Source of the DNA: Candidatus Woesearchaeota archaeon
Lineage (GTDB): Archaea; Nanobdellota; Nanobdellia; Woesearchaeales; ARS49
Reading direction: 5' to 3'
Length of the DNA stretch: 44,975 bases
NCBI GenBank assembly: GCA_016203395.1
Contig: JACQMV010000008.1
Span: forward strand, 1 to 44,975
Under the pieces are notes generated by a model. The model searched no databases. It had not been told where the DNA came from and saw only the letters and a list, made by a program, of their open reading frames with translations. Of the stretch, positions 1 to 8,311 are shown piece after piece. Every line of letters starts with the position of its first letter. The first letter of the stretch is position 1. A program made the translations under genes and the position numbers.

Positions 1-325
1 ATCTCAATTTAACAAGATTATGCAATATCGAATTACGCTGCCTTTGGTGGTTTTTCGCAATTGTATCTATATCTAGGTTGCTCTTATATTCTTTTTCTAA
101 CTGAGACAGTTCACTATCAGTCCATGGAGTACTATGTTTTCCAGGAACATCAGGATAATCTGCAAATCCAATTATACCTGCCCTAATCAGCCTATGTACT
201 ATTGCGTCCTGTTCTCTCTTTAGTTCTTGTGAAATAACATTAATCGATTTCCCTTGAAAGAATAATCTTCTCAACATTTCTTCTTCACGAAATGACCATT
301 TTTGACCTGTTCGGCTGTATCTCAT
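1..325 (-). CDS. Myb/SANT-like helix-turn-helix protein, partial (runs off left edge)
   Basis: Reading the minus strand from an ATG at 325 gives about 108 codons with no stop before the window edge, so the C-terminus is missing. The visible part holds two tandem repeats of homeodomain/SANT type: the first around residues 9-50 opens with KWSFREEE, the second around residues 66-108 opens with PWTDSEL. Each has a tryptophan at the start of helix 1 and a basic last helix (REQDAIVHRL; RQRNSILHNL). Such paired repeats usually bind DNA. The gene lies 9 bases downstream of a second small minus-strand gene (335-502) and is probably co-transcribed with it. Function beyond likely DNA binding is unknown. 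Confidence 0.7.
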   Translation of the reverse strand, partial: MRYSRTGQKWSFREEEMLRRLFFQGKSINVISQELKREQDAIVHRLIRAGIIGFADYPDVPGKHSTPWTDSELSQLEKEYKSNLDIDTIAKNHQRQRNSILHNLVKLR

Positions 326-334
326 AGTTTCATC

Positions 335-502
335 TCATTTAAAGTATTCCTTTTCTTTTAGGTTTTTAGGTTTAATATCAATACTAAAATGTTTAATCAT
401 CGCTTTTATAGCATCCTGTTTTGTTTTAAGTCTATTCACTAGCTTATAAACATCAACAATCTTGTCTTCTTCCTCGGATAAGTCCATTTGAATTTTAACC
501 AT
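335..502 (-). CDS. DUF2683-like small ribbon-helix-helix-type protein
   Basis: A 55-residue ORF starting MVKIQMDLSEEEDKIV, followed by a central segment (VNRLKTKQDAIKAMIKHF) that resembles the helix pair of DUF2683/RHH-type proteins common in DPANN archaea. The tail is lysine-rich. It sits directly upstream of the Myb-like gene on the same strand (9-base gap), so the two may form a small regulatory operon. No toxin-like partner is visible between it and the window edge. The role, transcription factor or orphan antitoxin, is inference. Confidence 0.72.
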   Translation of the reverse strand: MVKIQMDLSEEEDKIVDVYKLVNRLKTKQDAIKAMIKHFSIDIKPKNLKEKEYFK

Positions 503-689
503 ATATATCTTCACAATACATAGTAATACATGGACATATGTAAATCTTTCTATTTTGATTGAATTAGGTCATTAGAACGGAACTCTCCCTAACGACTTAA
601 CTAAACGACTAACTGGACGAAATGTCCCCTCAATTTTTGTTCTTGAAGTATCGCTTTGCTCACTTGATAGAATTCTCTCTTTCTCGACT

Positions 690-1008
690 CTGCGGACGCA
701 GTTTTATCCCGCAGCCCTTGCTAAAAATACGCTAAACAAATGACATATTTGCCCTACAGTCCTTGTGCTCTGACTGTGAACTTTAATGTGCTCAACTGTT
801 TATTTGTCTTGAGCAATACCATTTGTTGCAGCCGGTTGCAAGCACAGTGCAAGCACATGGTAAGGGCTTGGTGTGACAACAAAACAAGACACTTCCAAAT
901 CATGAGTCAAGCCACAAGGGCTGCGGAAACGTAGTATCATCTTACACTCTTATTTTTTTGAGAGTGCTGTAGGAAAATAACAACACTTTCTCTGAGAAGT
1001 ATCAGCAG
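690..1008 (-). repeat. Family B dispersed intergenic element, copy B1
   Basis: On the minus strand this stretch aligns over its whole length with copy B6 (40926-41285) and with copies at 14231, 17122 and 22565. Shared blocks, in order, are CTGCTAATA, GTGTTGTTATTTTCC, a TAAGAGTGTAAGATGATACTAC-like block, CCTTGTGGCTTGA, GTTTTGTTGTCACACCAAGC (minus strand of 866-885), TTGCAACCGGCTGCAACAAA, TTGCTCAAGACAAATAAACA and CAGTCAGAGCACAAGGACTG. The 64-codon plus-strand ORF inside it (740-934) is not credible as a gene. The rest of the gap, 503-689, shows nothing recognisable apart from a short GC-rich inverted repeat (CTGCG..CGCAG, about 690-704). Confidence 0.85.
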
Positions 1009-1074
1009 TGTGGGGGTAACGAAACATTTGTAGCGCATTATTAGTTTTTGTTTGTTGGCAGATTCTGACTCTAA

Positions 1075-1083
1075 TTTATATAC
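1075..1083 (+). promoter_or_regulatory. TATA box for the 1104 gene
   Basis: TTTATATAC is centred about 25 bp before the ATG at 1104. This matches the spacing seen at many other genes here and implies a leaderless message beginning at 1104. Confidence 0.6.
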
Positions 1084-1103
1084 CTGTGAGCATTATTGAG
1101 TGC

Positions 1104-1691
1104 ATGAAGCTTTCAGAGCTTGTTGAGCAGATTAAAAGGTTGCCTCCTGAAAAGAGAGTTGAAGCATTAAAACAATTACGTATTTTCCTGAAAAAGAGAG
1201 AAGAACAAACAAAGCAGGGTGAAGAAGCTGCTATAGACCTTCTTGAGGAAGCTGAACTCGAGCAAGCTGCTATTGAGAAGATAACTGTTCCTCAGCAGAA
1301 AAAGGTTGATTTAGAGGAGTTATTCAAAGAAAAAAAGGATTCTGAACAGATAGAGAGAAAGATTAATATTGAACGTGAAGAGGAAGTGAAAAGGTTTGCT
1401 GAGCGAACTACTCAGGAGAATTTTTTGCGCGCGCAGGAATTACGTCGTGAACAAACTCCCAGTTATGAGCAAAAGCGCGAGCTTTATGATATTGCTGCTG
1501 GTGAAGAACTTAAAAGAATTCGCGGCTACGAGGATAATGAGCAATCACGCAAGCAGCTTGAAAAGATGGAAGAAGGAAATATGCGAAAATATGCCAGAAC
1601 TATTGCTGAAGAGGTTCTTGAGCATGACCATAAGTATGCGAGATCTCAGTCAGAGGAAATCACAGGACAAAATAAAGCGTATAGAGGATAA
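1104..1691 (+). CDS. Coiled-coil protein of unknown function
   Basis: A 195-residue, highly charged protein that is almost entirely helical and rich in E, K, Q and R. It starts MKLSELVEQIKRLPPEKRVEALKQL, then runs as a long coiled coil with a short break near residue 60. No signal peptide, membrane segment, cysteine cluster or catalytic motif is visible. An in-frame GTG at 1086 would add six residues, but the TATA box places transcription start at the ATG at 1104, so that start is preferred. It precedes the TIM-barrel gene at 1768 on the same strand, which has its own TATA-like sequence, so the two could be functionally linked but need not share a transcript. No family is recognised. Confidence 0.75.
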   Translation: MKLSELVEQIKRLPPEKRVEALKQLRIFLKKREEQTKQGEEAAIDLLEEAELEQAAIEKITVPQQKKVDLEELFKEKKDSEQIERKINIEREEEVKRFAERTTQENFLRAQELRREQTPSYEQKRELYDIAAGEELKRIRGYEDNEQSRKQLEKMEEGNMRKYARTIAEEVLEHDHKYARSQSEEITGQNKAYRG

Positions 1692-1738
1692 TGTTAAACA
1701 CTTCAGGTAGAAACAACACATAAAACACATACTCCTTA

Positions 1739-1747
1739 TTTATATAT
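1739..1747 (+). promoter_or_regulatory. TATA box for the 1768 gene
   Basis: TTTATATAT is centred about 25 bp before the ATG at 1768 and favours that start over the ATG six bases upstream. Confidence 0.55.
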
Positions 1748-1767
1748 GTAGGGATATTATTATGATT

Positions 1768-3810
1768 ATGACCTACGAACCTCGTAGTGCAATGGATCGC
1801 GGCTATATTCCTGTTGCAGATATTTCTCCAAAGGACGCTCTTGAAAAGCCGATTCTTTCTTTTAATCAGATAGGACAAACTGTTGTTGAAACAGATCAGA
1901 TGACAGGCAGGAATATTTTGCAGAATGTTCAGGCAGCTATCAGGGGTGGTGCTGGCACTATTCAGCTGGTTATGATGACTTCAAGAAAGCAGCCGCTTGG
2001 TGGTGGTGCTAAAGCAATTGGTAAAGATCTTCAGCAGGCATTGCGTGAAGTTGCTCTTGCTAACCAAGTTAATATTACTGGTTTGGAATTGCCTACTGGT
2101 GCTACTAATAATCTTTCTGGTTGGGATCCTCAGGGTAGGAGGATTGACAAGCAGGCACAGAATGAGAGTATTAAAGAGGTTCATGATGCTATTCAGTTTG
2201 CTGCTTCTTTAGGAGGGGGTGAAGTTGATCTTGTCAGTTTTGAATTTCCTCGTGCATTGTATGAACAGGACTGGAATAAAAAGAGTTTTGGGAAGAAAGT
2301 TGTTGAGGTTGGTGGCGAAAGGAAGGTTAAGGAACGGAAAATGTTTGAAATTCCTGATGAGGATGTTCATGAAGAATTGCGTTTTGTTGATGCAGAAACA
2401 GGTAGTGTGAGTGCATTGTCAAGGCGACGTCTTCCTAATCCTTTTTTTGATGAAAAGCTAAGAAAGCTTTCTGAGGAAGGCAAATCTTATGAGTCATTGT
2501 CTGGCGAGGAAAAACTTATTTTTGATAGGGAAAGATACATTTCTTGGGATGATTATTTGAAAAGGTTTACTAATAGCAATGAATTCAGGGAAAAGTTTCC
2601 TGAGGGTATGGACAAAGCAGACCAGATTAAGGTCAGGGCTGTTGCCTTTGAAAAGATTGGTCAGGAGATTTTTAAGAGAGAAATTTCTAGTGCTAATGCT
2701 CAGATTGCTCGTACGCAGGATTTTATGGAGAATGACGAAACAAGAAGGACTCAGACAAAAGCAGAGATAGAAATGCTTGAAAATAAGAATCGCGCTGTTG
2801 AACTTTTCAGGCAGCAGGAAGGCATGCTTCGTCAGGCAGGTATGTCTGAGCGGGAGATTGAGTTTCGCAGGCGACAGGCAGAACGTGTTCAGAACATGCC
2901 TGAAACAGAAGCAAGAGAAGCGCTTGCTGATGCTAAGCAAAAAGATGCAGTGTTTGCAGAAAGGATTGGTTCTTATGCTAATGAGATTGAGGAGCAAAGA
3001 AGGGCTAAGGCAGAGTATGAGCGCAGGAAGAAAAATTTAAAGTATTTTGAGGATTTTGCGCGTGAGCAATCAGTTGATGGTTACAAGCAAGCAGGTATTA
3101 TTGCTTGGCAAGAATCTAAAATTCATGCTAAGGACTTGAAAAAGCCGTTGGAGATTGGTCCTGAAATTGGCTGGCCTCAGTATTATGGAGGTCATCCTCA
3201 GGAATTTATTGATTTGATTGATAAGGCAAGGCATAAAATGTCTGCAGAGCTCCAGAAAAGTCATGGTTTGTCTGAGAATGATGCTGAAGAAGCTGCGAAA
3301 AAGCATATTAAGGGGATTTTTGATACAGGTCATTTGGGTATGTGGCTGGAGTATTTCAGACCTGAACTTCCGTGGGATGAGCGTGTTAAGGAATTCAAAA
3401 AATGGTATATGGAGCAGGTGAAAAAGATTTCTGATGGTGACTATGTTTCTGGGATTCAGGCAGTTGATTCTGCTACAGGAGCGCATGCTCACCTTCCTCC
3501 CGGTCAGGGCATTCTTCCTGTTGTTGAAGCAGTTAAGGAGTTTAAAAAAAATGGTTTTGATGGTTTTGTTGTGAGTGAGGGTCATGAAGAAGAAAAGCTT
3601 GGCCAAGGACGTATCTTGTGGAAGGCGTGGCAGGCGTTTGATCCTAAGTTGAAAACTGCTTCCTATCTTCCTTCTGTGGCTTGGAGCTCAGTGCATAATT
3701 CTTACATGGGCAGATTATACAGTCCGAGATACATGGTTAGTTCTACTGCGCCTATTTTTGGAGAATACCGTCCTTGGGCAGGTGGAGACAACCCGATTCC
3801 GTTTGAGTAA
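1768..3810 (+). CDS. Xylose-isomerase-like TIM-barrel protein with a long coiled-coil insert
   Basis: About 680 residues. The N-terminal 170 residues alternate strands and helices as in a TIM barrel (TIQLVMM; NITGLELPTG; EVDLVSFEFP). Roughly residues 220-450 are charged and helical, with many RRQ/EEQRR stretches, and look like an inserted coiled coil. The C-terminal part returns to barrel-like motifs: GIFDTGHLGMW near residue 520, D-S-A-T-G-A-H-A-H-L-P-P-G-Q-G near 573, and a VSEGHEEE end. The DTGH and HxHLPPGxG motifs are typical of the AP endonuclease 2/xylose isomerase-like superfamily, where His, Asp and Glu side chains bind divalent metal. Sugar isomerase and DNA repair roles are both possible. 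An ATG at 1762 is the alternative start. It converges with nusA. Confidence 0.72.
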   Translation: MTYEPRSAMDRGYIPVADISPKDALEKPILSFNQIGQTVVETDQMTGRNILQNVQAAIRGGAGTIQLVMMTSRKQPLGGGAKAIGKDLQQALREVALANQVNITGLELPTGATNNLSGWDPQGRRIDKQAQNESIKEVHDAIQFAASLGGGEVDLVSFEFPRALYEQDWNKKSFGKKVVEVGGERKVKERKMFEIPDEDVHEELRFVDAETGSVSALSRRRLPNPFFDEKLRKLSEEGKSYESLSGEEKLIFDRERYISWDDYLKRFTNSNEFREKFPEGMDKADQIKVRAVAFEKIGQEIFKREISSANAQIARTQDFMENDETRRTQTKAEIEMLENKNRAVELFRQQEGMLRQAGMSEREIEFRRRQAERVQNMPETEAREALADAKQKDAVFAERIGSYANEIEEQRRAKAEYERRKKNLKYFEDFAREQSVDGYKQAGIIAWQESKIHAKDLKKPLEIGPEIGWPQYYGGHPQEFIDLIDKARHKMSAELQKSHGLSENDAEEAAKKHIKGIFDTGHLGMWLEYFRPELPWDERVKEFKKWYMEQVKKISDGDYVSGIQAVDSATGAHAHLPPGQGILPVVEAVKEFKKNGFDGFVVSEGHEEEKLGQGRILWKAWQAFDPKLKTASYLPSVAWSSVHNSYMGRLYSPRYMVSSTAPIFGEYRPWAGGDNPIPFE

Positions 3811-3919
3811 GAAATGCGTTGAATATTTGCGTATTTGACTGTTCTTTAGAGCATGAACTGCTGGAAAAGAATTATGAAACAGTTGCTTATTATTAGCAGT
3901 TTTGGGGAGAAATGAATAG

Positions 3920-4330
3920 TTATTCTGCAACTTTTATTTCATTCACATTAAAGAATCGTTTTATTACTGCTTCATTATGTCGTAGTGTGCTTGCGCTTTT
4001 TCCTATCAGCATTCCTCTTGTTTTGTAGTCTGGTGCTTTGAGGATTACTTTTCCGTTTTCTTCAGAAATTTCTGATATCGGGTATGGGGCAAAAACATTT
4101 TTTATGAATTGTTTGATGTCTGCATTCCATTGCACTATTTTTATTCGTTTTTTCATTATTCTTTCAATTCTTTTTGCGTTTTCGCCTTTCGCTCCTATTG
4201 CTTGTTCTATTCCGTTGTGTACTATTATTGTCAGCCATTCTTCTTGTTGTATGCAGTCTTTTATTTCTGCTCTGGTCTGTTTTTCTAAAAGGCGGATTAA
4301 TCGTAGGTCGTCTTCATTTAAAATTCTCAT
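3920..4330 (-). CDS. nusA: Archaeal NusA-like transcription factor (two KH domains)
   Basis: A 136-residue protein with two KH-type RNA-binding units. The first carries the loop IGAKGENAKRIE (around residue 46) and the second IGKSASTLRHNEAVI (around residue 109). Archaeal NusA is only the tandem KH part of the bacterial protein and is normally encoded just after the RNA polymerase genes, as here. Its start overlaps the end of rpl30e by 4 bases. In many archaea rpsL, rpsG and the EF-1A gene follow; here they are absent and a convergent gene comes next, so this is the last gene of the operon. The 109-base gap to the convergent neighbour shows no clear terminator hairpin. Confidence 0.92.
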   Translation of the reverse strand: MRILNEDDLRLIRLLEKQTRAEIKDCIQQEEWLTIIVHNGIEQAIGAKGENAKRIERIMKKRIKIVQWNADIKQFIKNVFAPYPISEISEENGKVILKAPDYKTRGMLIGKSASTLRHNEAVIKRFFNVNEIKVAE

Positions 4331-4578
4331 ATTATTCCTATTACGTTGATGTTGAAGGGTTTTTTGCAGATTTCTGCAAGTATTTGGCTGTTTTCTTCAA
4401 GTTCTGTTACTGGTACGTTTAAGAGTTTTGTGTAGTGGAATATTTTTTTCTTTGTTGTTTCGTTTATGTTTTTGCTTATGAGCACTTCTTTTACCTGTTC
4501 TTTGGCAATTGCTTTAAGCACTCTTTGTTCTCCAATGATGGCTTTCTTCTGTTCTATCAGTTTTTTTATGTCAATCAT
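4327..4578 (-). CDS. rpl30e: Ribosomal protein L30e (L7Ae/L30e family)
   Basis: An 83-residue protein with the L7Ae/L30e pattern: an N-terminal helix (MIDIKKLIEQKKAIIGEQRVL), an EVLISKNI strand, a central helix, then NVPVTELEENSQILAEICKKPF. It is somewhat shorter than the roughly 100 residues usual for archaeal L30e. Its position between rpoA2 and nusA is the classical archaeal arrangement and supports the call more than the sequence alone. It overlaps rpoA2 by 8 bases and nusA by 4 bases, which suggests translational coupling. Confidence 0.85.
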   Translation of the reverse strand: MIDIKKLIEQKKAIIGEQRVLKAIAKEQVKEVLISKNINETTKKKIFHYTKLLNVPVTELEENSQILAEICKKPFNINVIGII

Positions 4579-5683
4579 TTTTCACCTTTAGTTTTGGTAG
4601 TCCTGTTCCTACAGGTATTAGTTGGTTGAGCATTACGTTTTCTACTACACTGTTGAGGGAGTCTATTTCTCCTACCAGTGTTGCGTTTATCAGGTGTTTT
4701 AGTGGTGTTTCAAAGCTCGCTCTTGCCAGGACAGAGCTTTTTTCACTTACTACTCCGTATCTTGTTATGCCTTTGACTTCTCCGCTTACTGTCATCGTAT
4801 CTGCTACGAGGAGTATATGTCTTATGTCTATGTTCAGTCCTTGTGCTTCTACTACCCGCATTACTTCGTTTATGATTGCTTGTCTTGCTGCTTCTATTCC
4901 GAAGGTTTTGCTTATTTCGTATATGTCGTTTGTTGTTGTTCGTTCAGTGTCAACAAACTCTAGTTCTAGCACTTTTTTGAGGTTGCTTCCTGCAGTTATT
5001 ATTAGGAATTCTCCGTTTCTTTCTACTGTGAGCACTTGGCGTATCCCTTTTATTCCTTTTACCGGGACATCGTGTATGTTTTCTTTGAGTGCGTATAGTG
5101 CGCTTAGATCTTGATTGTCTTTTAGTTTTGCTTCTATCATGTTGTTTTCTGTTGTTATTTTTGCTTTTGTTAATTTTTCTGCTGCTTTTCCTACCTGCGA
5201 TATTGTTATTTTGAGGTTTTTCATTTTTTGTTCGTTTAGTATTATTTGGATTTTCATGTCTGCTATGTTGAGTGAGTATTCTTTGGCTATGTCTCCTATT
5301 GTTGTTTGTTTTAATTCCATTGCTAATTCTTTTACGTTCTTTCCTGTGCTGTATGGGTGTTTCAGGAATATTTCCATCATTGGTGTTGTTATTTCTTTTC
5401 TTCCGTCAAGGATTTCTATTAATCTTGGCAGTCCCATTGTTACGTTCATTTCAGCCACTCCTGCAAAGTGGAATGTGTCTAGTGTCATTTGTGTGCCTTG
5501 TTCTCCTATGCTTTCTGCGCATATTAGTCCAACTGCTTCTCCAGGATCTACTTTTGCGCTTTCGTATTCTTCTACTGTTTTTTTTGCTGCTTTTTTAAGT
5601 TTTGATTGTGGTGCGTTTTCAAGTAGCTCTTTTATTAGGTAGGCGTTCAGTTTTTCCTCGTATTCTTTTATTTCTTCTTTCAT
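4571..5683 (-). CDS. rpoA2: DNA-directed RNA polymerase subunit A''
   Basis: A 370-residue subunit that forms the C-terminal part of the beta'-like large subunit in archaea. The diagnostic block GEAVGLICAESIGEQGTQMT, followed by LDTFHFAGVAEMNVTMGLPR, lies around residues 48-85 and corresponds to the trigger-loop region. Near the C-terminus, SEKSSVLARASFETPLKHL matches the conserved jaw/cleft end of A''. It overlaps the end of rpoA1 by 4 bases, so A' and A'' are made from adjacent coupled frames. The length is slightly below the usual 380-400 residues, and no intein is present. Confidence 0.97.
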   Translation of the reverse strand: MKEEIKEYEEKLNAYLIKELLENAPQSKLKKAAKKTVEEYESAKVDPGEAVGLICAESIGEQGTQMTLDTFHFAGVAEMNVTMGLPRLIEILDGRKEITTPMMEIFLKHPYSTGKNVKELAMELKQTTIGDIAKEYSLNIADMKIQIILNEQKMKNLKITISQVGKAAEKLTKAKITTENNMIEAKLKDNQDLSALYALKENIHDVPVKGIKGIRQVLTVERNGEFLIITAGSNLKKVLELEFVDTERTTTNDIYEISKTFGIEAARQAIINEVMRVVEAQGLNIDIRHILLVADTMTVSGEVKGITRYGVVSEKSSVLARASFETPLKHLINATLVGEIDSLNSVVENVMLNQLIPVGTGLPKLKVKND

Positions 5684-8310
5684 AGTTGTTTTATTATCCT
5701 CTTTACGTCTATTGTTCCTTGTTCGCTTTTGCTTACGTCAATGCAGTCTTCGCCGTACATGAATTGTATTACTCTTCCGTTTGCGTCTCTTACTGTTCCA
5801 TCATATTCTACTCTTAGGTCTTGCATTGCGTTTGCCAGTCGTCTGTATAAGTAGCCGGATTTTGGTGTTCTTAGTGCTGTGTCCATTAAGCTGTCTCTTC
5901 CTGTTATTGAGTGGAAGAAGAATTCTGTCGGGCTTAGTCCTATTTTGAAGTTTGATCTTACAAATCCTCTTGCTTCTGGTCGTAAGTCTCCTCTTTTGAA
6001 GCAGCTTAGTGTTCTTCCGTGGTATCCTTTATCTATTCTTTTTCCTCTTAGTGCTTGTTGTCCTACGCATGCTGCCATTTGTACTATGTTGAGTATGTTT
6101 CCTCTTGCTCCTGAGCTTATTATGCTTGTGCTGTTGAGTCCTTCTTTGAAGTGTTCTTTTATTGTGCTTCCGCAACTGTTTCTTGCTTTGTTCAGTATTT
6201 CAAGTATTCTTAATTCTAGTGTTTCTTCTACGGTTCTTCCCGGGAATGCTTCAAGGTTTCCTTGTTCGTATTGTTGGATTAGCGTGTTGACTTCTTCTTC
6301 TGCCTTGCTTAGTAACAAGTGCATCTTTTCTTCTGCTGGTTTTGGAAGGTCTATGTCTGAGATTGGTGCGCTTATGCCTGTGTATAGCAGGGTTTCTATT
6401 CCGAGTTTGAATATGCTGTGCAGTAATTCTATTGTTTTCTGGCTTCCGTATTGTTTTTGCAGTGCTCTTATCATTGCTCCTGCTCCTTCTCCTCCTATGC
6501 TTTTTTGGTCTATATTGCCTTTTATGAGTTTGCCGTTTTCTACTATTACTTCGTCTCCGTTTTTGCTTTTTCCGTGGAATGTGAAATCTTCAGGTAGTAG
6601 TGCGCTGAATACTTCTTTGCCTGTTATTGTTTTTTTGTTTGGAACTTTTGTGAAGTCAAATATTCCTGTGCTACATAATAGTTCTACTGCGTGGTTTCTT
6701 TCCATCTCTAAGAATTTTGTTAAAACATAATTTCCTGATATTCCATCGTGTATGCAACCAATCGCGCTTCCTCCATATCCCGGGCTTATAAGCTGTGTTT
6801 GAACTTCAAGAAGTAATTCTGCTTCTGCTCTGGCTTCTTCTGTTTGTGGGATGTGGAGGTTCATTTCGTCTCCGTCAAAGTCTGCATTGTATGGTGCGCA
6901 TACTGCCGGGTTTAATCTTAGCGTTCTTCCCGGAAGTGCTTTTACTTTGTGGCACATCATGCTCATTCTGTGCAAGCTTGGCTGTCTGTTGAATACTGCT
7001 ATGTCTCCGTCTATCAAGTGTCTTTCTACAATGTAGCCGGGTTGCATTTCTTCTAGTATCGCTTCTTTTGTTTCCTCTGTTATTTTCTTTTTCTTTCCAT
7101 CAGGTCTTATTAAGTAGTTTGCTCCGGGGTATTTGGTCGGCCCGTTTTGAACGAATTTTTTTAGGTATTCTCTGTTCCATTCGTTTATTGTTTCTGGTAT
7201 TGTGAGTTTTATTGCTACGATTATTGGTACTCCAACTTCATCTATCGCGAGCATAGTATCTGGGCTTATTACTGTTCTTGCGCAGAAGTTTGTTCTTTTT
7301 CCTGCAAGATTATGCCTTATTCGTCCTTCTTTGCTTTTTATTCTTTCGCTGATTGTTTTTAGTGGTTGTCCTGACCTGTGTCTTGCTGGCGGTAGTTGTG
7401 CTACTTCATTATCAAAAAAGGTTGTTACGTGGTATTGCAATAAGTCCCATAGGTCTTCTATGATTATTTCTGGTGCGCCTGCGTTTATGTTTTCAAACAA
7501 TCGTTGGTTTATTCTTACAATGTCTCCTAATTTGTGTGTAAGATCGTCTTCGCTTCTTTCTCCTGTTTCAAGTGTGATGCTTGGTCGCACTGTGACTGGG
7601 GGTATTGGTAGCACGGTTAGTATCATCCATTCTGGTCTTGCTGCAGCAGGGTTTAGTCCGAATAGCCAGCAGTCATCGTCAGGTATTTTTTCTAGGCGGC
7701 TTCTGGCTTCTATTGGGGTTATTCTTCTTTCTCCGCTCATGAATGTTGTTGGTTTTTCTAGTGTTACTTTTTCCTGTTTTGAGCCGCAGTGTGGGCATTT
7801 GTTTACTGTCCGCATTGCTGCTACAACATCTTTTACTCCGTCTCTTCTTGCTTCTACGCCTTCTTCTATCTCTATTTTGTCTAATTGGCTTTTTGCTTTT
7901 TTTATTTTATCCTCAGGTATAAGCACTCTTCCGCAGTCTTTGCACGTGCATTGTAGCATTGTATGTATTACTTTTATGAAGCTGATGTGCATTACTGGTC
8001 TTGCAAGTTCTATGTATCCGAAGTGTCCTATGCATTCTTTCAGTTTTGAGCCGCAGGTTTTGCATCTTAGCCCGGGATCAATTACTCCTAATCTTACGTC
8101 CATTAGTCCGCCGTCAACAGGATAGCCCTCTTTGTCATAAAGTTCAGGTGTGACTATTTTGCTTCGCGCCATTTTCTTTATCATTTTTGGGCTCAGTATG
8201 CCAAAGACTATGCTTCCTACTTTTTTGTGGACGTATCTTGTGCTTGCTTCAAACTTTTCTCTGCTTTGTTTTTCTTCTATTGCTTTTTGTTCAGGGGTTT
8301 TTTGTTCCAT
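5680..8310 (-). CDS. rpoA1: DNA-directed RNA polymerase subunit A'
   Basis: An 876-residue subunit, the N-terminal two-thirds of the beta'-like large subunit. A zinc site near the N-terminus shows C83, C86, C93 and H96 (CKTCGSKLKECIGHFGY). A second cysteine group follows (CTCKDCG, then CPHCGS). The catalytic magnesium loop NADFDGDEM lies near residue 473, preceded by FNRQPSLHRMSMM. The bridge-helix region is GYLYRRLANAMQDLRVEYDG near the C-terminus. Its start lies one base after the rpoB1 stop and its end overlaps rpoA2 by 4 bases. Length is normal and no intein is present. Confidence 0.98.
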   Translation of the reverse strand: MEQKTPEQKAIEEKQSREKFEASTRYVHKKVGSIVFGILSPKMIKKMARSKIVTPELYDKEGYPVDGGLMDVRLGVIDPGLRCKTCGSKLKECIGHFGYIELARPVMHISFIKVIHTMLQCTCKDCGRVLIPEDKIKKAKSQLDKIEIEEGVEARRDGVKDVVAAMRTVNKCPHCGSKQEKVTLEKPTTFMSGERRITPIEARSRLEKIPDDDCWLFGLNPAAARPEWMILTVLPIPPVTVRPSITLETGERSEDDLTHKLGDIVRINQRLFENINAGAPEIIIEDLWDLLQYHVTTFFDNEVAQLPPARHRSGQPLKTISERIKSKEGRIRHNLAGKRTNFCARTVISPDTMLAIDEVGVPIIVAIKLTIPETINEWNREYLKKFVQNGPTKYPGANYLIRPDGKKKKITEETKEAILEEMQPGYIVERHLIDGDIAVFNRQPSLHRMSMMCHKVKALPGRTLRLNPAVCAPYNADFDGDEMNLHIPQTEEARAEAELLLEVQTQLISPGYGGSAIGCIHDGISGNYVLTKFLEMERNHAVELLCSTGIFDFTKVPNKKTITGKEVFSALLPEDFTFHGKSKNGDEVIVENGKLIKGNIDQKSIGGEGAGAMIRALQKQYGSQKTIELLHSIFKLGIETLLYTGISAPISDIDLPKPAEEKMHLLLSKAEEEVNTLIQQYEQGNLEAFPGRTVEETLELRILEILNKARNSCGSTIKEHFKEGLNSTSIISSGARGNILNIVQMAACVGQQALRGKRIDKGYHGRTLSCFKRGDLRPEARGFVRSNFKIGLSPTEFFFHSITGRDSLMDTALRTPKSGYLYRRLANAMQDLRVEYDGTVRDANGRVIQFMYGEDCIDVSKSEQGTIDVKRIIKQL

Positions 8311-8311
8311 T

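Noticed and set aside
740-934. 64-codon plus-strand ORF
   Set aside because: It lies wholly inside family B copy B1, and the frame is not kept in the other copies.
5879-8125. Long plus-strand ORFs of 283 and 307 codons opposite rpoA1
   Set aside because: They are antisense shadows of a strongly conserved RNA polymerase gene; their composition (Ser/Leu-rich) is typical of reverse-strand artefacts.
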